Shown in pieces: positions 28,420-37,772 of a DNA stretch of 64,000 nucleotides. This DNA comes from an uncultured Paracoccaceae bacterium (GTDB taxonomy: Bacteria; Pseudomonadota; Alphaproteobacteria; Rhodobacterales; Rhodobacteraceae): positions 545,791 to 609,790 of the forward strand of contig CANLVP010000003.1 of NCBI GenBank assembly GCA_947494675.1, read 5' to 3'. How positions within the stretch are numbered: the first letter of the stretch is position 1; the number at the start of each line of letters is the position of its first letter. A model generated the notes under the pieces. That model was given only the letters and a program-made list of their open reading frames with translations, was not told the origin of the DNA and did no database searches. The position numbers and the translations under genes are program-made.

Positions 28420-29034
28420 ATGAGAGTATTAATCGCCGACGATCACGACCTGCTGCGTGACACCCTTGTCATGTTCCTCGAGGGCGAGGGACAAATGGAA
28501 ACCGCCGCAGTCGGGAATTTTGCTGATGCCTGCGCACGCATCGAAGAAGATGAGCGGTATGACCTTATCCTTCTTGACTACAACATGCCTGGCATGAACG
28601 GGCTGGATGGGTTGAAAACCGCGCTTGCAATGGGCGACGGCCAGCGCGTGGCCCTGATTTCTGGCGAGGCGACAAAACAGATTGCAGAAAGCGCGCTAGC
28701 GGCCGGAGCGGCGGGATTCGTTCCAAAGTCACTGCCAGCCAAATCTTTGGTCAATGCGGTCAAGTTCATGGCCATGGGCGAGCAATACGCGCCACTCGAT
28801 TTCATGACCGCTGTAGAAGAAGAGCCAACGAATGCACTGGCAGAGAAGCTGACGGGAAGAGAACGTCAGGTTCTCAAGGGACTGACAGAAGGCAAATCCA
28901 ACAAGGAAATTGCCCGCGATCTTGATATTCAGGAGCCGACGGTCAAGCTTCACGTCAAGACGCTTTACCGCAAGGTGGGTGCAGCAAACCGAACGCAGGC
29001 TGCAATGATCGCGCGCGAGGCCGGGCTCTATTAA
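28420..29034 (+). CDS. NarL/FixJ-type response regulator with LuxR helix-turn-helix
   Basis: 204 residues. The receiver domain (1-120) has the acidic pair in IADDHD, phospho-Asp D53 in LILLDYNMPG, and the conserved Lys in FVPKSLPAK. The LuxR-type DNA-binding domain (about 143-204) shows LTGRERQVLKGLTEGKSNKEIA and EPTVKLHVKTLYRKVG. It sits between divergent exopolysaccharide genes and is the most likely protein to bind the CCTATCC palindromes. Phosphoryl donor could be the hybrid kinase at 22704-25202. Confidence 0.92.
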   Translation: MRVLIADDHDLLRDTLVMFLEGEGQMETAAVGNFADACARIEEDERYDLILLDYNMPGMNGLDGLKTALAMGDGQRVALISGEATKQIAESALAAGAAGFVPKSLPAKSLVNAVKFMAMGEQYAPLDFMTAVEEEPTNALAEKLTGRERQVLKGLTEGKSNKEIARDLDIQEPTVKLHVKTLYRKVGAANRTQAAMIAREAGLY

Positions 29035-29037
29035 GGT

Positions 29038-29055
29038 CCTATCCGTTTGGTTAGG
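29038..29055. promoter_or_regulatory. EPS palindrome, copy 4
   Basis: CCTATCC-GTTT-GGTTAGG, one mismatch to the perfect palindrome. It begins four bases after the response-regulator stop codon and ends 90 bases before the chain-length determinant start, so it can serve a separate promoter for the 29146-31856 operon. Confidence 0.7.
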
Positions 29056-29145
29056 TCTATAGCCAAATGACACTGGTTTCACTCCGACCGCGCAGGTGAT
29101 TTCACCAAGGTTTCGTCGCTACAACATCGGCAAAGGAGACCGCCG

Positions 29146-30591
29146 ATGACATTGCAACCAACATTACCATTTGTCGCAGACGACGCGCCCGCACCGCGCA
29201 AGGGTGGACGCATTCGTCGTGCCTTGGTTGGTGGGCGGCTTAGTGATTTGGGACGCCTGCCGCGGTACGTTGCATTTGCCATTCTGGGCGGCACGCTGAT
29301 TTGGGCCCCAATCACCGGCTATCTCAAGACTGCCCCATTGTCCTACAAATCAACCACCTCGCTGATCTTGCCAGGGTCTGGTGCATCAGCCTCCTTGAAT
29401 CTCAGCGGGATCGGTCAGGCCTCTTCCTATGCAAACTCGGCCTTCGCCAGCAATGCGGTTAGTCCGACAGAAACCTATAAGCGCCTGCTCGGCGCCGATC
29501 GCATCCTCAGTGAAGCCGCCGATACCCTTGGCATCTTGCGTGCAGAACTAGGTCGCCCACGCGTGGATCTCGTTGATCAAACCAGCCTGATCCACATCGA
29601 AATGACAGGCCGCACCCCAAAAGAAGCCCAGCAGCGCGGCGAGGCAATCTTGGCGGCATTCTTTGCTGAGCTTGACGCATTACGCGCCGACGAAGTCAGC
29701 ACGCGCGAAGACAGCGGTCTGCAGGCCATCGCCGACTACCGTGCCTCAGTGGGCAGGACTCGGACCGAAATTGCCAACCTGCAGGCTCAGTCGGGCCTGA
29801 TATCTGTCGAACAATATGATGTCCTCATGGACCGGAACCTAGCGCTGGAGTCTCGCATTCAAGCCCAATCGGCACAACTGAGTGAAACAACGGCATCCGT
29901 CAACGCGCTTGCTGGCCAGCTTGGGCTAAAACCCGACATGGCTGCGGCGACCCTCAAGCTTTTTGCAGATGGCTCTTACCTCGCTCTCTTGGATGAGATT
30001 GCGGGCCATGAGGCAGAACTTTCAAAAGCCAATTCGCAATATGGTTCTCGCCATCCGAAGGTAGAAGAAGCCCGCAAGGCGCGCGACGCCGCAGCCATAG
30101 CTGCCAACGAGATGGCCCAGGCTGTGACGGGGCTTGATGACGACACGCTTGCATCGCTTGATTTGGCGCCCCAAGGTGCACGGTCCGATCTGCATGCTCA
30201 ACTCGTCCAGATGGAAGCTGCACGTCAGGGTGCTGCGCAAGAGCTGGACACGCTGAAGGTGCAATTTGAAGACGGCAACTCACAGCTCGCCAGTTTGGCA
30301 AGTGCTGCTGCACAGCTTCAGGATCTCGAACGCGATTTCACAGTCGCCGAAGCGGTCTTTGCCTCTGCCATCGCCAAGGCCCAATCCAGCAAGTCGGACG
30401 TCTTTGCGTCCTATCCATTGGTGCAAGTCCTGGAAAATCCATCGCTTGCGGAAAATCCATCATCACCAAATCGTAAACTGGCAATTGCAGCCGGTGGCGC
30501 TGCAACCTTGATGATGTTGATCAGTCTCATTTTGGGTTGGGTGCGTCTTGCGGTCATTGGCCGTCTGATGTCCAAGCCGCGCGACGCATGA
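29146..30591 (+). CDS. Polysaccharide chain-length determinant (Wzz/GumC-type co-polymerase)
   Basis: 481 residues. A membrane segment at about 40-60 (YVAFAILGGTLIWAPITGYL) follows a basic N-terminus. A large periplasmic region with long coiled-coil stretches (about 190-430) follows, then a second membrane segment at about 445-470 (LAIAAGGAATLMMLISLILGWVRL). There is no cytoplasmic tyrosine-kinase domain. The preceding PNRKLAIAAG matches the proline-rich end of GumC-like proteins. It governs polymer length and links inner-membrane assembly to the export lipoprotein. It overlaps the polymerase gene by ATGA. Confidence 0.87.
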   Translation: MTLQPTLPFVADDAPAPRKGGRIRRALVGGRLSDLGRLPRYVAFAILGGTLIWAPITGYLKTAPLSYKSTTSLILPGSGASASLNLSGIGQASSYANSAFASNAVSPTETYKRLLGADRILSEAADTLGILRAELGRPRVDLVDQTSLIHIEMTGRTPKEAQQRGEAILAAFFAELDALRADEVSTREDSGLQAIADYRASVGRTRTEIANLQAQSGLISVEQYDVLMDRNLALESRIQAQSAQLSETTASVNALAGQLGLKPDMAAATLKLFADGSYLALLDEIAGHEAELSKANSQYGSRHPKVEEARKARDAAAIAANEMAQAVTGLDDDTLASLDLAPQGARSDLHAQLVQMEAARQGAAQELDTLKVQFEDGNSQLASLASAAAQLQDLERDFTVAEAVFASAIAKAQSSKSDVFASYPLVQVLENPSLAENPSSPNRKLAIAAGGAATLMMLISLILGWVRLAVIGRLMSKPRDA

Positions 30592-31856
30592 TTGCGCACC
30601 TCAACCCTGCAGAGAGATTGGTCTACCGGACCCTTGTCTTGACCTGGCCCTTTTATGCGGTCGGCGCACTCTATGTTGTCGGTCCTGTCCTCGCATGGAC
30701 CCTTGGCGGTCTGGCAATGTTGGTTCTCTACCTTGGTCCGGCAGTACGCGAAGACATGCGGGCGACGGGCACGATTCCTCCGGTCGTCTGGGCATGGATT
30801 CTTGGCATGTTTGTGATGCTGGTCGCTTTGTGGCTGGGGCACCTTGATTGGGGGCTTGGCATCAAGAAAACGATCAAATCCTCAATTGGATGGGCCAAGG
30901 GTTGGGCCCTTCTCGCACTCTTCCCGCTTGCCGGTGCGCTCCTTCCCATCCGGAGAGAAGTGCTTATTCGCGCGCAATGTGTTGTTGGCCTTTGGACCCT
31001 GATCGTCGCGCCCGTGCTCATCGTTGCGCCCTACGTGGGCCTCCCTGAACGGATTTTCACATCACCACTCAAAGCCATTGGCGGCCCGGGCCCGGAGTAC
31101 TTTTCTGTCTTTTTGTTTACATGGGATCCGGCCAGCTGGACGCCGAGGTGGCAATTCTACGCCCCGTGGTCACCGTTCGCAGCCCTTCTGGGCGTGGTCA
31201 TGGTGCTATTTGCCTTTGAGGAAAAGTCCTTCAGATGGCGCAATATCGGTGTCGCCGCTGGCATGTTGATGATCTTTGCGTCGAAGTCACGCATGGGCTT
31301 GGTTGGTCTGGTTGCCTGCACGATCGGCCCGCGGATGATGCCCCTTCTCCTGCGCGGCTGGGCGTGGCAGATCGTAGCGGCACTGACGGCATCGATGGCG
31401 GTCTTTGGAACCGCGCTCGCAACGTCGGCATTGCAAGCAATTTCAGCCTTCAAGAACGCGCGCGCCGAAAGCACCCGTGTCCGTGCCACCCTGCAAAGGA
31501 TCGCGACAGAGCGCTGGGAAAATGAAGCTTTTTGGTTTGGACATGGCACGGTCCAGCCCGGGAGCCACGCTGTCGAATACATGCCAATTGGAAGCCATCA
31601 CACATGGTTCGGCTTGCTGTTTGTCAAAGGCATCGTCGGGTTAGCCGCACTGTTAGTTCCATTCGTCTGGCAAATGTTGCTTTGCCTTATCGATGCTGCA
31701 CGTGGCCGCAGAGGGCGGTTGCCTCTTGGCATTATGATGACTCTGACGCTGCTTTCGTTTGGCGAAAACATCGAGATCGAAGCCTATCTACTTTGGCCTG
31801 CGTTGATCCTGCTGGGCATACATGCCCGAGAACTGAAGCTTGATGAAAAACTTTAA
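30588..31856 (+). CDS. Wzy/O-antigen-ligase-like polysaccharide polymerase
   Basis: 422 residues with about ten hydrophobic segments and a large periplasmic loop in the second half (about residues 290-345, ending GSHAVEYMPIGSHHTWFGLLFVKGI). That topology and the H-x-x-W-F motif fit Wzy/WaaL-type proteins. ATG at 30588 overlaps the stop of the chain-length gene. With the flippase, co-polymerase and export lipoprotein it completes a Wzx/Wzy-dependent pathway. Assignment as polymerase rather than ligase rests on this context. Confidence 0.78.
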   Translation: MIAHLNPAERLVYRTLVLTWPFYAVGALYVVGPVLAWTLGGLAMLVLYLGPAVREDMRATGTIPPVVWAWILGMFVMLVALWLGHLDWGLGIKKTIKSSIGWAKGWALLALFPLAGALLPIRREVLIRAQCVVGLWTLIVAPVLIVAPYVGLPERIFTSPLKAIGGPGPEYFSVFLFTWDPASWTPRWQFYAPWSPFAALLGVVMVLFAFEEKSFRWRNIGVAAGMLMIFASKSRMGLVGLVACTIGPRMMPLLLRGWAWQIVAALTASMAVFGTALATSALQAISAFKNARAESTRVRATLQRIATERWENEAFWFGHGTVQPGSHAVEYMPIGSHHTWFGLLFVKGIVGLAALLVPFVWQMLLCLIDAARGRRGRLPLGIMMTLTLLSFGENIEIEAYLLWPALILLGIHARELKLDEKL

Positions 31857-32539
31857 GGAAGCTCTTCAAATTGGCCGGAACTACCGACTGCGAGCGTCAG
31901 CTCTTAGTGTAGAAAACGTTCTTTTTTGCGTCTGCAGCGAACTTCCGCTTTACGTCCCCTTGTGAAGCCTTCCCGACAGCAACAATAGATTCGCGCTTGC
32001 AGCGAACGGCAGTTTTGTCCCGCGATGCAGTCTTTGGTGGGCATCAGGCGGGCGAACAAGCCCGAGCGAAATCGTCAGATGTCCGCTGAAGAGCCCATTG
32101 CTGCCGTTCACATACCGGTCAAAATGCTGCGAGTGCAGCCCGCAAAGGAGCCGTTCGCTGCGCATGCAAGATCTATTCCCCGGGCAAGGTTTCAAGAGTG
32201 GCCCATTGCGGAATTTGGCCAAAACTCGGATAATCCTTGGTCGCAGCCCACATTGCCGAATTCGCGACGTTGCCGACTTTATCAGGTCAGTCTGCCCACA
32301 ATTGCCGACAAAGCGTGTCTTCTTGGCATTCCATAACCGCGCCTGCATGAACACCTACATCTATGATGTAGCAGTCGAGGCCCGCAGGTCGTTTAACATA
32401 TCGCTCGGAATACTCCGTAAGCCAAACTTCCGTTATGTCCGCTGTGGGATGGCCCTAATCTTGAACCGTTGCCGTGTGCGGTCTTCTACGTGGACGCGTC
32501 AAAGAGACGACCAAGACCTGACAGCTCTAATTGACCAAC
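31857..32539. other. Intergenic region with degenerate repeat-like sequence
   Basis: No credible gene in either direction. Between about 31930 and 32230 it repeats variants of a theme with CCCATTGC, CCGTTCGCTGC and GCAGCGAAC (for example GAGCCCATTGCTGCCGTTCA and TGGCCCATTGCGGAATTTGG). Similar sequence occurs near 43360, 49410 and 16570. It separates the exopolysaccharide locus from the tricarballylate-type locus. Confidence 0.5.
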
Positions 32540-34009
32540 CTAAAACGCCGCGGCTTCCCCACCAGCGATACGCCCAAATACCGCACCAGACGTAAGGCCC
32601 GATCCGCCCGGATACCCTTCAAAGAAGACACCCCCGACCATTTCACCGGCCGCATAGAGACCTGCAACCGGGGTGTCGTTCTGATCAAGGACGGCACCAG
32701 TCTCAGCAACCTTAAGCCCCCCATAGGTAAATGTAATCCCACCAGTCACCGGATAGGCTTTGAAGGGTGGCTTATCCAGCCGCTGCGCCCAATTGGATTT
32801 GGGTAATGGCAGCCCGGGTGTGCCCTTGCCGTCCAAGCTTGTGGGATCAAATTCCACATCCGCATTGACCGCCGCGTTGTACGCAGCAAGTGTCGCTTGC
32901 GCAGCTTTCGCATCTACACCGTCGAGCTTGGCGCAAAGCGCCTCCAGCGTGTCCGCCTGCACGAAATGGGCATCGTGAAAGCTGTACTCGGCGTAAAGCA
33001 GGTCATCGACTTTGGCATCAAAGATCTGCCACGCGAAATGCCCCGGCTGTTCCAGCACCGCCTTGCCGAATTGCGCATAGGTGTAGTTGCGAAAATTCGC
33101 GCCCTCATCGACAAAGCGTTCACCATTCGCGTTCACCATCACCCCGAGAAAGTAACAGATTTTACGGTAATTCTTGCGCTCGGACGCGGGCAGATCAAGG
33201 TTGGCGTAGTCGGGCATATGCAGATCCATCGGCGTCGCATGACATCCATCAATCAGGCCGTTCTGTTGGGCACCAATCTCAACCGCCATGGCCAAGCCGT
33301 CCCCTGTATTCATCGGCGTGCCGCGCACTTTAGCCTTGTCCCAATGCCCGCCCATCCAATCGCGACGGCGATCCGTGCTGGCTTCAAACCCACCGCAGGC
33401 GAGGATGACAGCGTCAGCTTTGATGACTTCTTCCCCGACGTTCACGCCAGTGACGGTGCCGTCCTTGGTCACCAACCCGGTTACTGCTGAATTGTAGCGG
33501 ATCACGCCGCCAAGCCGTTCGAAGGCAGCAAGCTCCATCTCAAACAACCCAACGCCTTCGTTTTCAGCCGCCAGCGTCAGCCCGCCCCAAAACACATGCC
33601 GCCCATCTTTTTCAAAGCTTTGACGCGAATAGATCGGCTCAAATTTCACGCCATGCCCGCCAAGCCATTGCATCGCAGGCAGGGACTGACTGATGAGACG
33701 TTCCTGTTCTTCCGACAAGGGTCGCCCGCCATTAAAACCCAACAGGTCGTCCGCGAATTTCGCCCGCGTGTAGCCGCCAAAGTCGGTCACGGCGAGCCGT
33801 GGATCATCAGGGTCTTTCAGCAAAGGCAGAAGGTCGTCCGCATTGTCATATGCAAACCGCATCGCCCCTGCGGTGTACTTCGTGTTTCCTCCGGCCAACT
33901 CCTGATCCGCTTTTTCCAGCATCAAAACGCGCGCCCCAGCCTCAAGCGCCGCGATCCCGGCGCACATGGCGGCGTTCCCCGATCCGACAACGATGATCTG
34001 CTTTGACAT
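32540..34009 (-). CDS. tcuA: FAD-dependent tricarballylate dehydrogenase-like flavoprotein
   Basis: 489 residues of the succinate dehydrogenase/fumarate reductase flavoprotein family. The N-terminal FAD site is IIVVGSGNAAMCAGIAALEAG with LEKADQELAGGNTKYTAGAMR; the C-terminal FAD motif is GLYAAGEMVGGVFFEGYPGGSGLTSG. The overall pattern is that of TcuA, which oxidises tricarballylate to cis-aconitate. It stands alone on the - strand, divergent from a GntR regulator across a perfect palindrome. The tricarboxylate transporter and PrpF genes nearby support a tricarballylate-like substrate, though no TcuB gene is seen in the window. Confidence 0.86.
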   Translation of the reverse strand: MSKQIIVVGSGNAAMCAGIAALEAGARVLMLEKADQELAGGNTKYTAGAMRFAYDNADDLLPLLKDPDDPRLAVTDFGGYTRAKFADDLLGFNGGRPLSEEQERLISQSLPAMQWLGGHGVKFEPIYSRQSFEKDGRHVFWGGLTLAAENEGVGLFEMELAAFERLGGVIRYNSAVTGLVTKDGTVTGVNVGEEVIKADAVILACGGFEASTDRRRDWMGGHWDKAKVRGTPMNTGDGLAMAVEIGAQQNGLIDGCHATPMDLHMPDYANLDLPASERKNYRKICYFLGVMVNANGERFVDEGANFRNYTYAQFGKAVLEQPGHFAWQIFDAKVDDLLYAEYSFHDAHFVQADTLEALCAKLDGVDAKAAQATLAAYNAAVNADVEFDPTSLDGKGTPGLPLPKSNWAQRLDKPPFKAYPVTGGITFTYGGLKVAETGAVLDQNDTPVAGLYAAGEMVGGVFFEGYPGGSGLTSGAVFGRIAGGEAAAF

Positions 34010-34035
34010 ATGCGATTCTCCTCTTTAGACGTTTA

Positions 34036-34053
34036 TGTATCCAAGCGGATACA
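34036..34053. promoter_or_regulatory. Palindromic operator in tcuA-gntR divergent promoter
   Basis: TGTATCC-AAGC-GGATACA is a perfect 18-base inverted repeat centred between two divergent genes, 26 bases from the flavoprotein start and 21 bases from the regulator start. FCD-type GntR proteins typically bind such TGTAT...ATACA palindromes next to their own gene, so it probably represses both units until the acid inducer is present. Confidence 0.72.
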
Positions 34054-34074
34054 ATTTGTGAAGGTTGATTTCGG

Positions 34075-34722
34075 ATGACAGCAGATCAAAGCGATCTTTC
34101 CCAAGGCGGCGTGGCCTTTGCCAAGCTGATGCAGGCAATTGAAACGGGTCTTTATCAACCCGGCGACCGCCTGCGTGAGGTTGAGATTGCCGAGCGTTTG
34201 TCGCTGTCCCGCACCCCCATCCGCGAGGCGTTGCGCCGATTGGAGGCTGAGAAGATTGTCGAACACCGCCCCCGTGTCGGAGCTGTCATTCGCCGCCTTG
34301 AGCAAACCGAAGTTGTTGAACTTTACGAGATGCGCCTTGTGCTGGAACGCACTGCCGCTGAAATGGCCGCAAAACACAGCGTTGAGGCCGAGGTGGATGC
34401 TCTCGCCGCGCTCAATACCGATATCGCGGAAAGCGGCGAAGATGCACCGCGCGCAGCTGCGATCAATCAGAAATTTCACCGTGCGATTTATCTGGCCGGG
34501 CGCAATCGCTTTTTGCTGGATGCGGCACGGGCGATGAACAATGCGCTCTTGCTGCTGGGCCCGACGACCTTGGCCGATGCCGACCGGATTGCCACAGTCA
34601 CCCATCAACACAGCCAGATCATCGACGCGATCAGCGCAGGCGACATCGACGGCGCAGGTGCCGCGGCAGAGGCGCATCTGCAGACCTCGCTGCGTTACCG
34701 ATTGAAGGTCATGCGCGGATGA
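34075..34722 (+). CDS. GntR family regulator, FadR/FCD subfamily
   Basis: 215 residues. The winged helix-turn-helix is at the N-terminus (GLYQPGDRLREVEIAERLSLSRTPIREALRRLEAE), followed by the all-helical FCD domain (YEMRLVLERTAAEMAA, NQKFHRAIYLAGRN, THQHSQIIDAISAGDIDGA) whose histidines bind a metal and carboxylate ligands. It most likely senses the organic acid handled by this locus. It overlaps the AbrB-type gene by ATGA. Confidence 0.9.
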   Translation: MTADQSDLSQGGVAFAKLMQAIETGLYQPGDRLREVEIAERLSLSRTPIREALRRLEAEKIVEHRPRVGAVIRRLEQTEVVELYEMRLVLERTAAEMAAKHSVEAEVDALAALNTDIAESGEDAPRAAAINQKFHRAIYLAGRNRFLLDAARAMNNALLLLGPTTLADADRIATVTHQHSQIIDAISAGDIDGAGAAAEAHLQTSLRYRLKVMRG

Positions 34723-35741
34723 TCCGCATCGCCCTCACTCATGGGATCGCGGGGATTGGCGTGTTGGTGTTCCAGCTGCTCGCCCTGCCCCTGCCATGGC
34801 TGCTCGGCCCAATCACCGCTTGCTTGATTGCGGCCCTCTTAGGTGCACCGATGAAAAGCATCCCCGTGCTCAATAACGCCATGCGCTCGATCCTTGGCGT
34901 GGCCGTCGGGGCGACCTTCACCACCGCATTGGTGATCAGCATGGCGGGCTATTGGACGACGCTTTTGCTGGTCCCGGTTATGGTGTTCTTCATCGGCCTG
35001 ATCGGCGTGCCTTACTTCCAGCGCCTCTGGGGCTTTGATTTCGCGACCAGTTACTATTCGGCGATGCCTGGCGGCCTGCAGGATATGCTGCTCTTTGGTG
35101 AAGAAGCAGGCGGCGATGTCCGCGCCCTTTCCCTGATCCACGCCACGCGCGTCATGGTGATCGTGGTGGCCCTGCCATTTATCCTGAAGGGGTATTGGGG
35201 CGTTGACCTCAGTAACCCACCCGGCGTTCCAGCCGCGACACTGCCGCTGTCGCAACTGGCCCTGATGGTCGTCACAGGCCTTGCAGGCTGGCAAATCGCC
35301 AGGGCCGTCGGCCTGTTTGGCGCTTCGATCTTGGGGCCGATGATCCTTGCGGGCATCCTGGCGCTGACAGGTATTTTGCAATACCGCCCCCCGGCAGAGG
35401 CCATCTGGGCCGCGCAGTTCTTTATCGGCATGACGGTGGGCACGAAATACGCAGGGGTCACGGGGCACGAGGTGCGCCGCGATGTGGCCGCAGCGATCGG
35501 CTTCTGCGTGATCCTATTGATCCTCTCCGCAATTCTCGTCGAACTGATCCACCTCTTCGCCCTCGCCCCCCCGATGGAGACGCTCTTGGCCTTTGCCCCC
35601 GGTGGGCAGGCGGAAATGACCGTGCTGGCGCTGATCGCGGGCGCAGACATGGCCTTTGTTATCGCCCATCACGTCTTGCGCATCGTCACGGTCATCATAG
35701 GTGCCCCGATTGCCGCGCGACTTTTCAATCGACCGGGTTGA
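34719..35741 (+). CDS. AbrB family integral membrane protein
   Basis: 340 residues, two repeats of an AbrB (PF05145-type, once called ammonia monooxygenase regulator) membrane unit, with ten or so hydrophobic segments. Family marks include PLPWLLGPITACLIAALLG, SYYSAMPGGLQDMLLFGE and FAPGGQAEMTVLALIAGADMAFV; the two PGG motifs are the repeat signature. Proteins of this family often sit beside tripartite carboxylate transporters, and their function is unsettled. The 3' end overlaps the convergent dehydrogenase gene by 17 bases. Confidence 0.85.
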   Translation: MIRIALTHGIAGIGVLVFQLLALPLPWLLGPITACLIAALLGAPMKSIPVLNNAMRSILGVAVGATFTTALVISMAGYWTTLLLVPVMVFFIGLIGVPYFQRLWGFDFATSYYSAMPGGLQDMLLFGEEAGGDVRALSLIHATRVMVIVVALPFILKGYWGVDLSNPPGVPAATLPLSQLALMVVTGLAGWQIARAVGLFGASILGPMILAGILALTGILQYRPPAEAIWAAQFFIGMTVGTKYAGVTGHEVRRDVAAAIGFCVILLILSAILVELIHLFALAPPMETLLAFAPGGQAEMTVLALIAGADMAFVIAHHVLRIVTVIIGAPIAARLFNRPG

Positions 35742-36687
35742 TGATGTGGATCGGCGCGCCCGCGGCATAGGCGTTGATCTGGTCAAAGATATCGCTGAAT
35801 TGCAGGTCAAACTCATCCTCGGTCACATAGCCAATATGAGGTGTCGGCAGAACGTTCGGGTGGGTCAGCAGGATGTTGTCCTTGTCGCGCATCGGCTCTG
35901 TGTCGAAAACATCAACGGCGGCATGGATACGCCCGTTTTCAATCTCAGCCTCGAGCACACCGGGCGCTATCAGGCCGCTCCGCGAGGTATTTACCAGCAA
36001 ACTGCGGGGAGCCATCGCGGCGAGGTCGGCAGCGGTGATGATCCCCTTGGTGTTTGGCTTCAACCGCACATGCAGGCTCACCACATCAGAAGTCGCAAAG
36101 AACGCCTCTCGGCTGTCGGCCACACAGCACCCGTCAGCCTTTGCCCGTGCGCGCCCATCGTCCGAGGCCCACCATTGCACATTCATGCCAATCGCTTTGG
36201 CATAGCCCGCCACCGCCCGCGCGATCCGCCCATAACCATAAAGCCCCAGTGTCCGCCCCCGCAACGTGCGTCCCACGCCCATCTGCCAATCACCCGAACG
36301 GATGCTGGCAACCTGCTGCGGAATTTGTCGGTAGCTGGCAAGGATCAGCGCAACGGTCATCTCAGCAGCCGCGTAGGACGGCGTGTCGGAGTGCATGTTA
36401 GAACACAGCATCACCCCGTTGTCGGTGCAGGCCTCAACATCAATATGCGGATACACACTGCGTTGGCTGATCAGTTGCAGTTTGGGCAGCCGCGTCAGCA
36501 GCTCTGCCCCGATCTTGGTGCGTTCACGGAATAGAACCAGCGCCTCGGCGTCCTGAATCCGCGCAGCAAGCTTGGCGGGGTCAGGTTCGTGGTCGGTCCA
36601 GACGGTTACGTCATGGTCGGCCAATTTGGCAAAGCACGGCAAACCGCGCAGCGTGTCGAACCAGTCATCAAGGATGTGAACCTTCAT
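35725..36687 (-). CDS. D-2-hydroxyacid dehydrogenase family protein
   Basis: 320 residues. The NAD-binding loop is GLYGYGRIARAVAG (about residue 148). The catalytic triad is visible as Arg in NTSRSGLIAPG, Glu in VDVFDTEPM and His in PTPHIGY. It reduces or oxidises a 2-keto/2-hydroxy acid in the cytoplasm. It is the last gene of the transporter operon and overlaps PrpF by ATGA, so it acts on a carboxylate delivered by that transporter or a breakdown product. Confidence 0.88.
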   Translation of the reverse strand: MKVHILDDWFDTLRGLPCFAKLADHDVTVWTDHEPDPAKLAARIQDAEALVLFRERTKIGAELLTRLPKLQLISQRSVYPHIDVEACTDNGVMLCSNMHSDTPSYAAAEMTVALILASYRQIPQQVASIRSGDWQMGVGRTLRGRTLGLYGYGRIARAVAGYAKAIGMNVQWWASDDGRARAKADGCCVADSREAFFATSDVVSLHVRLKPNTKGIITAADLAAMAPRSLLVNTSRSGLIAPGVLEAEIENGRIHAAVDVFDTEPMRDKDNILLTHPNVLPTPHIGYVTEDEFDLQFSDIFDQINAYAAGAPIHIINPVD

Positions 36688-37772
36688 CGCTGCCAGACCT
36701 CTTTTGGGATCATCACCTCGCCCTTGGCGAGCAACCGGGCGGTGCGCACCAACCCGGCAGAGCGCAGGTCGATCCCGTCGCCCGTCAGGTCATAATCGAC
36801 AGTTACATCGATCTGCCCGCTGGCATGTTCCAGCGTGATCGTCGCGGGCCGATCATTTGACCGCGCGGCCATGCCATCAGCGACAGTGCCTGGCGTCAGA
36901 ACACAGGACGCAAGGCATTGCGCGCCTGTGACAGCCATTGTGGGATGCGCCTTCCATGGCATGAAATAGCGCGTGGCGATGGTACCACCATCCCGCGCCG
37001 GGGCGAGCAGGCCAAATTTGGGCGTGACCGATTTGGCGACGTTTTCGATGCCCATGGCGGCCCCCGCTTGAATGCGCACGGCCTCCATCGCTGCAAAGAA
37101 ATCGGTGTTCTCGTTCAGCGCCTCAGCGCTCTCGTATCCGGTCAGCCCGAATACCTCGGCCTTGGCGATGATCATCGGCATCGCGACATCCATGCAGGTG
37201 ACGTCGATGTCGTCGAACGTGTCGATCAGATTGCCTGTTGGCAGGAACGCACCGGTCGCGCCGCCAATTGTGTCCATGAATTGCAGGGCAACGGGGGCTG
37301 CGGTACCGGGGACTCCGTCGATGCGCGCGGTCCCGTCATAGACCACACCTTCTGGCGACGTTTGCACCTTGGCCACGACCCGCGCCCCTGTGTTCACCGC
37401 ATGGATGTTCACCGTCGTTTCAGACCCCGTCGAAGGCATCAGCCCCATATCGATAGCCGCAGGGCCAACGCCGGACAGGATATTCCCGCAGGTCGGTTTG
37501 AAATCGACGGTGCGATCCTCCACGCTGACTTGCGCGAAGAAATAGTTGATGTCAGCCCAATCATCGTCGGACCCCGACAACATCGCGACCTTCGTGGTAA
37601 CCGCATTCCCGCCACCAATTCCGTCGATGTTTAGCGGATGGCCAGACCCAACGATGGCAATCAGCACTTCGGCCAACTGGTCGAGGTCCTTGGGCAGATC
37701 CGCGCGGTTCAAGTAAGGCCCACGCGAGGTGCCCCCGCGCATGAACAGGAAGGGTATCGCGGTTTGCGTCAT
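36684..37772 (-). CDS. PrpF family isomerase
   Basis: 362 residues with a tandem diaminopimelate-epimerase-like fold. Family segments: PFLFMRGGTSRGPYL, IDGIGGGNAVTTKVA, PTCGNILSGVGP and KAHPTMAVTGAQCLA, with the catalytic Cys in the CGNI segment. PrpF-type enzymes shift double bonds in aconitate-like acids (methylaconitate, oxalomesaconate). Beside a tricarballylate dehydrogenase homologue, cis/trans-aconitate isomerisation is a reasonable role. ATG at 37772 overlaps the TctA stop; an ATG four codons earlier is possible. Confidence 0.87.
   Translation of the reverse strand: MTQTAIPFLFMRGGTSRGPYLNRADLPKDLDQLAEVLIAIVGSGHPLNIDGIGGGNAVTTKVAMLSGSDDDWADINYFFAQVSVEDRTVDFKPTCGNILSGVGPAAIDMGLMPSTGSETTVNIHAVNTGARVVAKVQTSPEGVVYDGTARIDGVPGTAAPVALQFMDTIGGATGAFLPTGNLIDTFDDIDVTCMDVAMPMIIAKAEVFGLTGYESAEALNENTDFFAAMEAVRIQAGAAMGIENVAKSVTPKFGLLAPARDGGTIATRYFMPWKAHPTMAVTGAQCLASCVLTPGTVADGMAARSNDRPATITLEHASGQIDVTVDYDLTGDGIDLRSAGLVRTARLLAKGEVMIPKEVWQR

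Noticed and set aside
31950-32354. A 134-codon - strand frame in the gap after the polymerase gene
   Set aside because: It consists of the degenerate intergenic repeat sequence and has no protein-like conservation.
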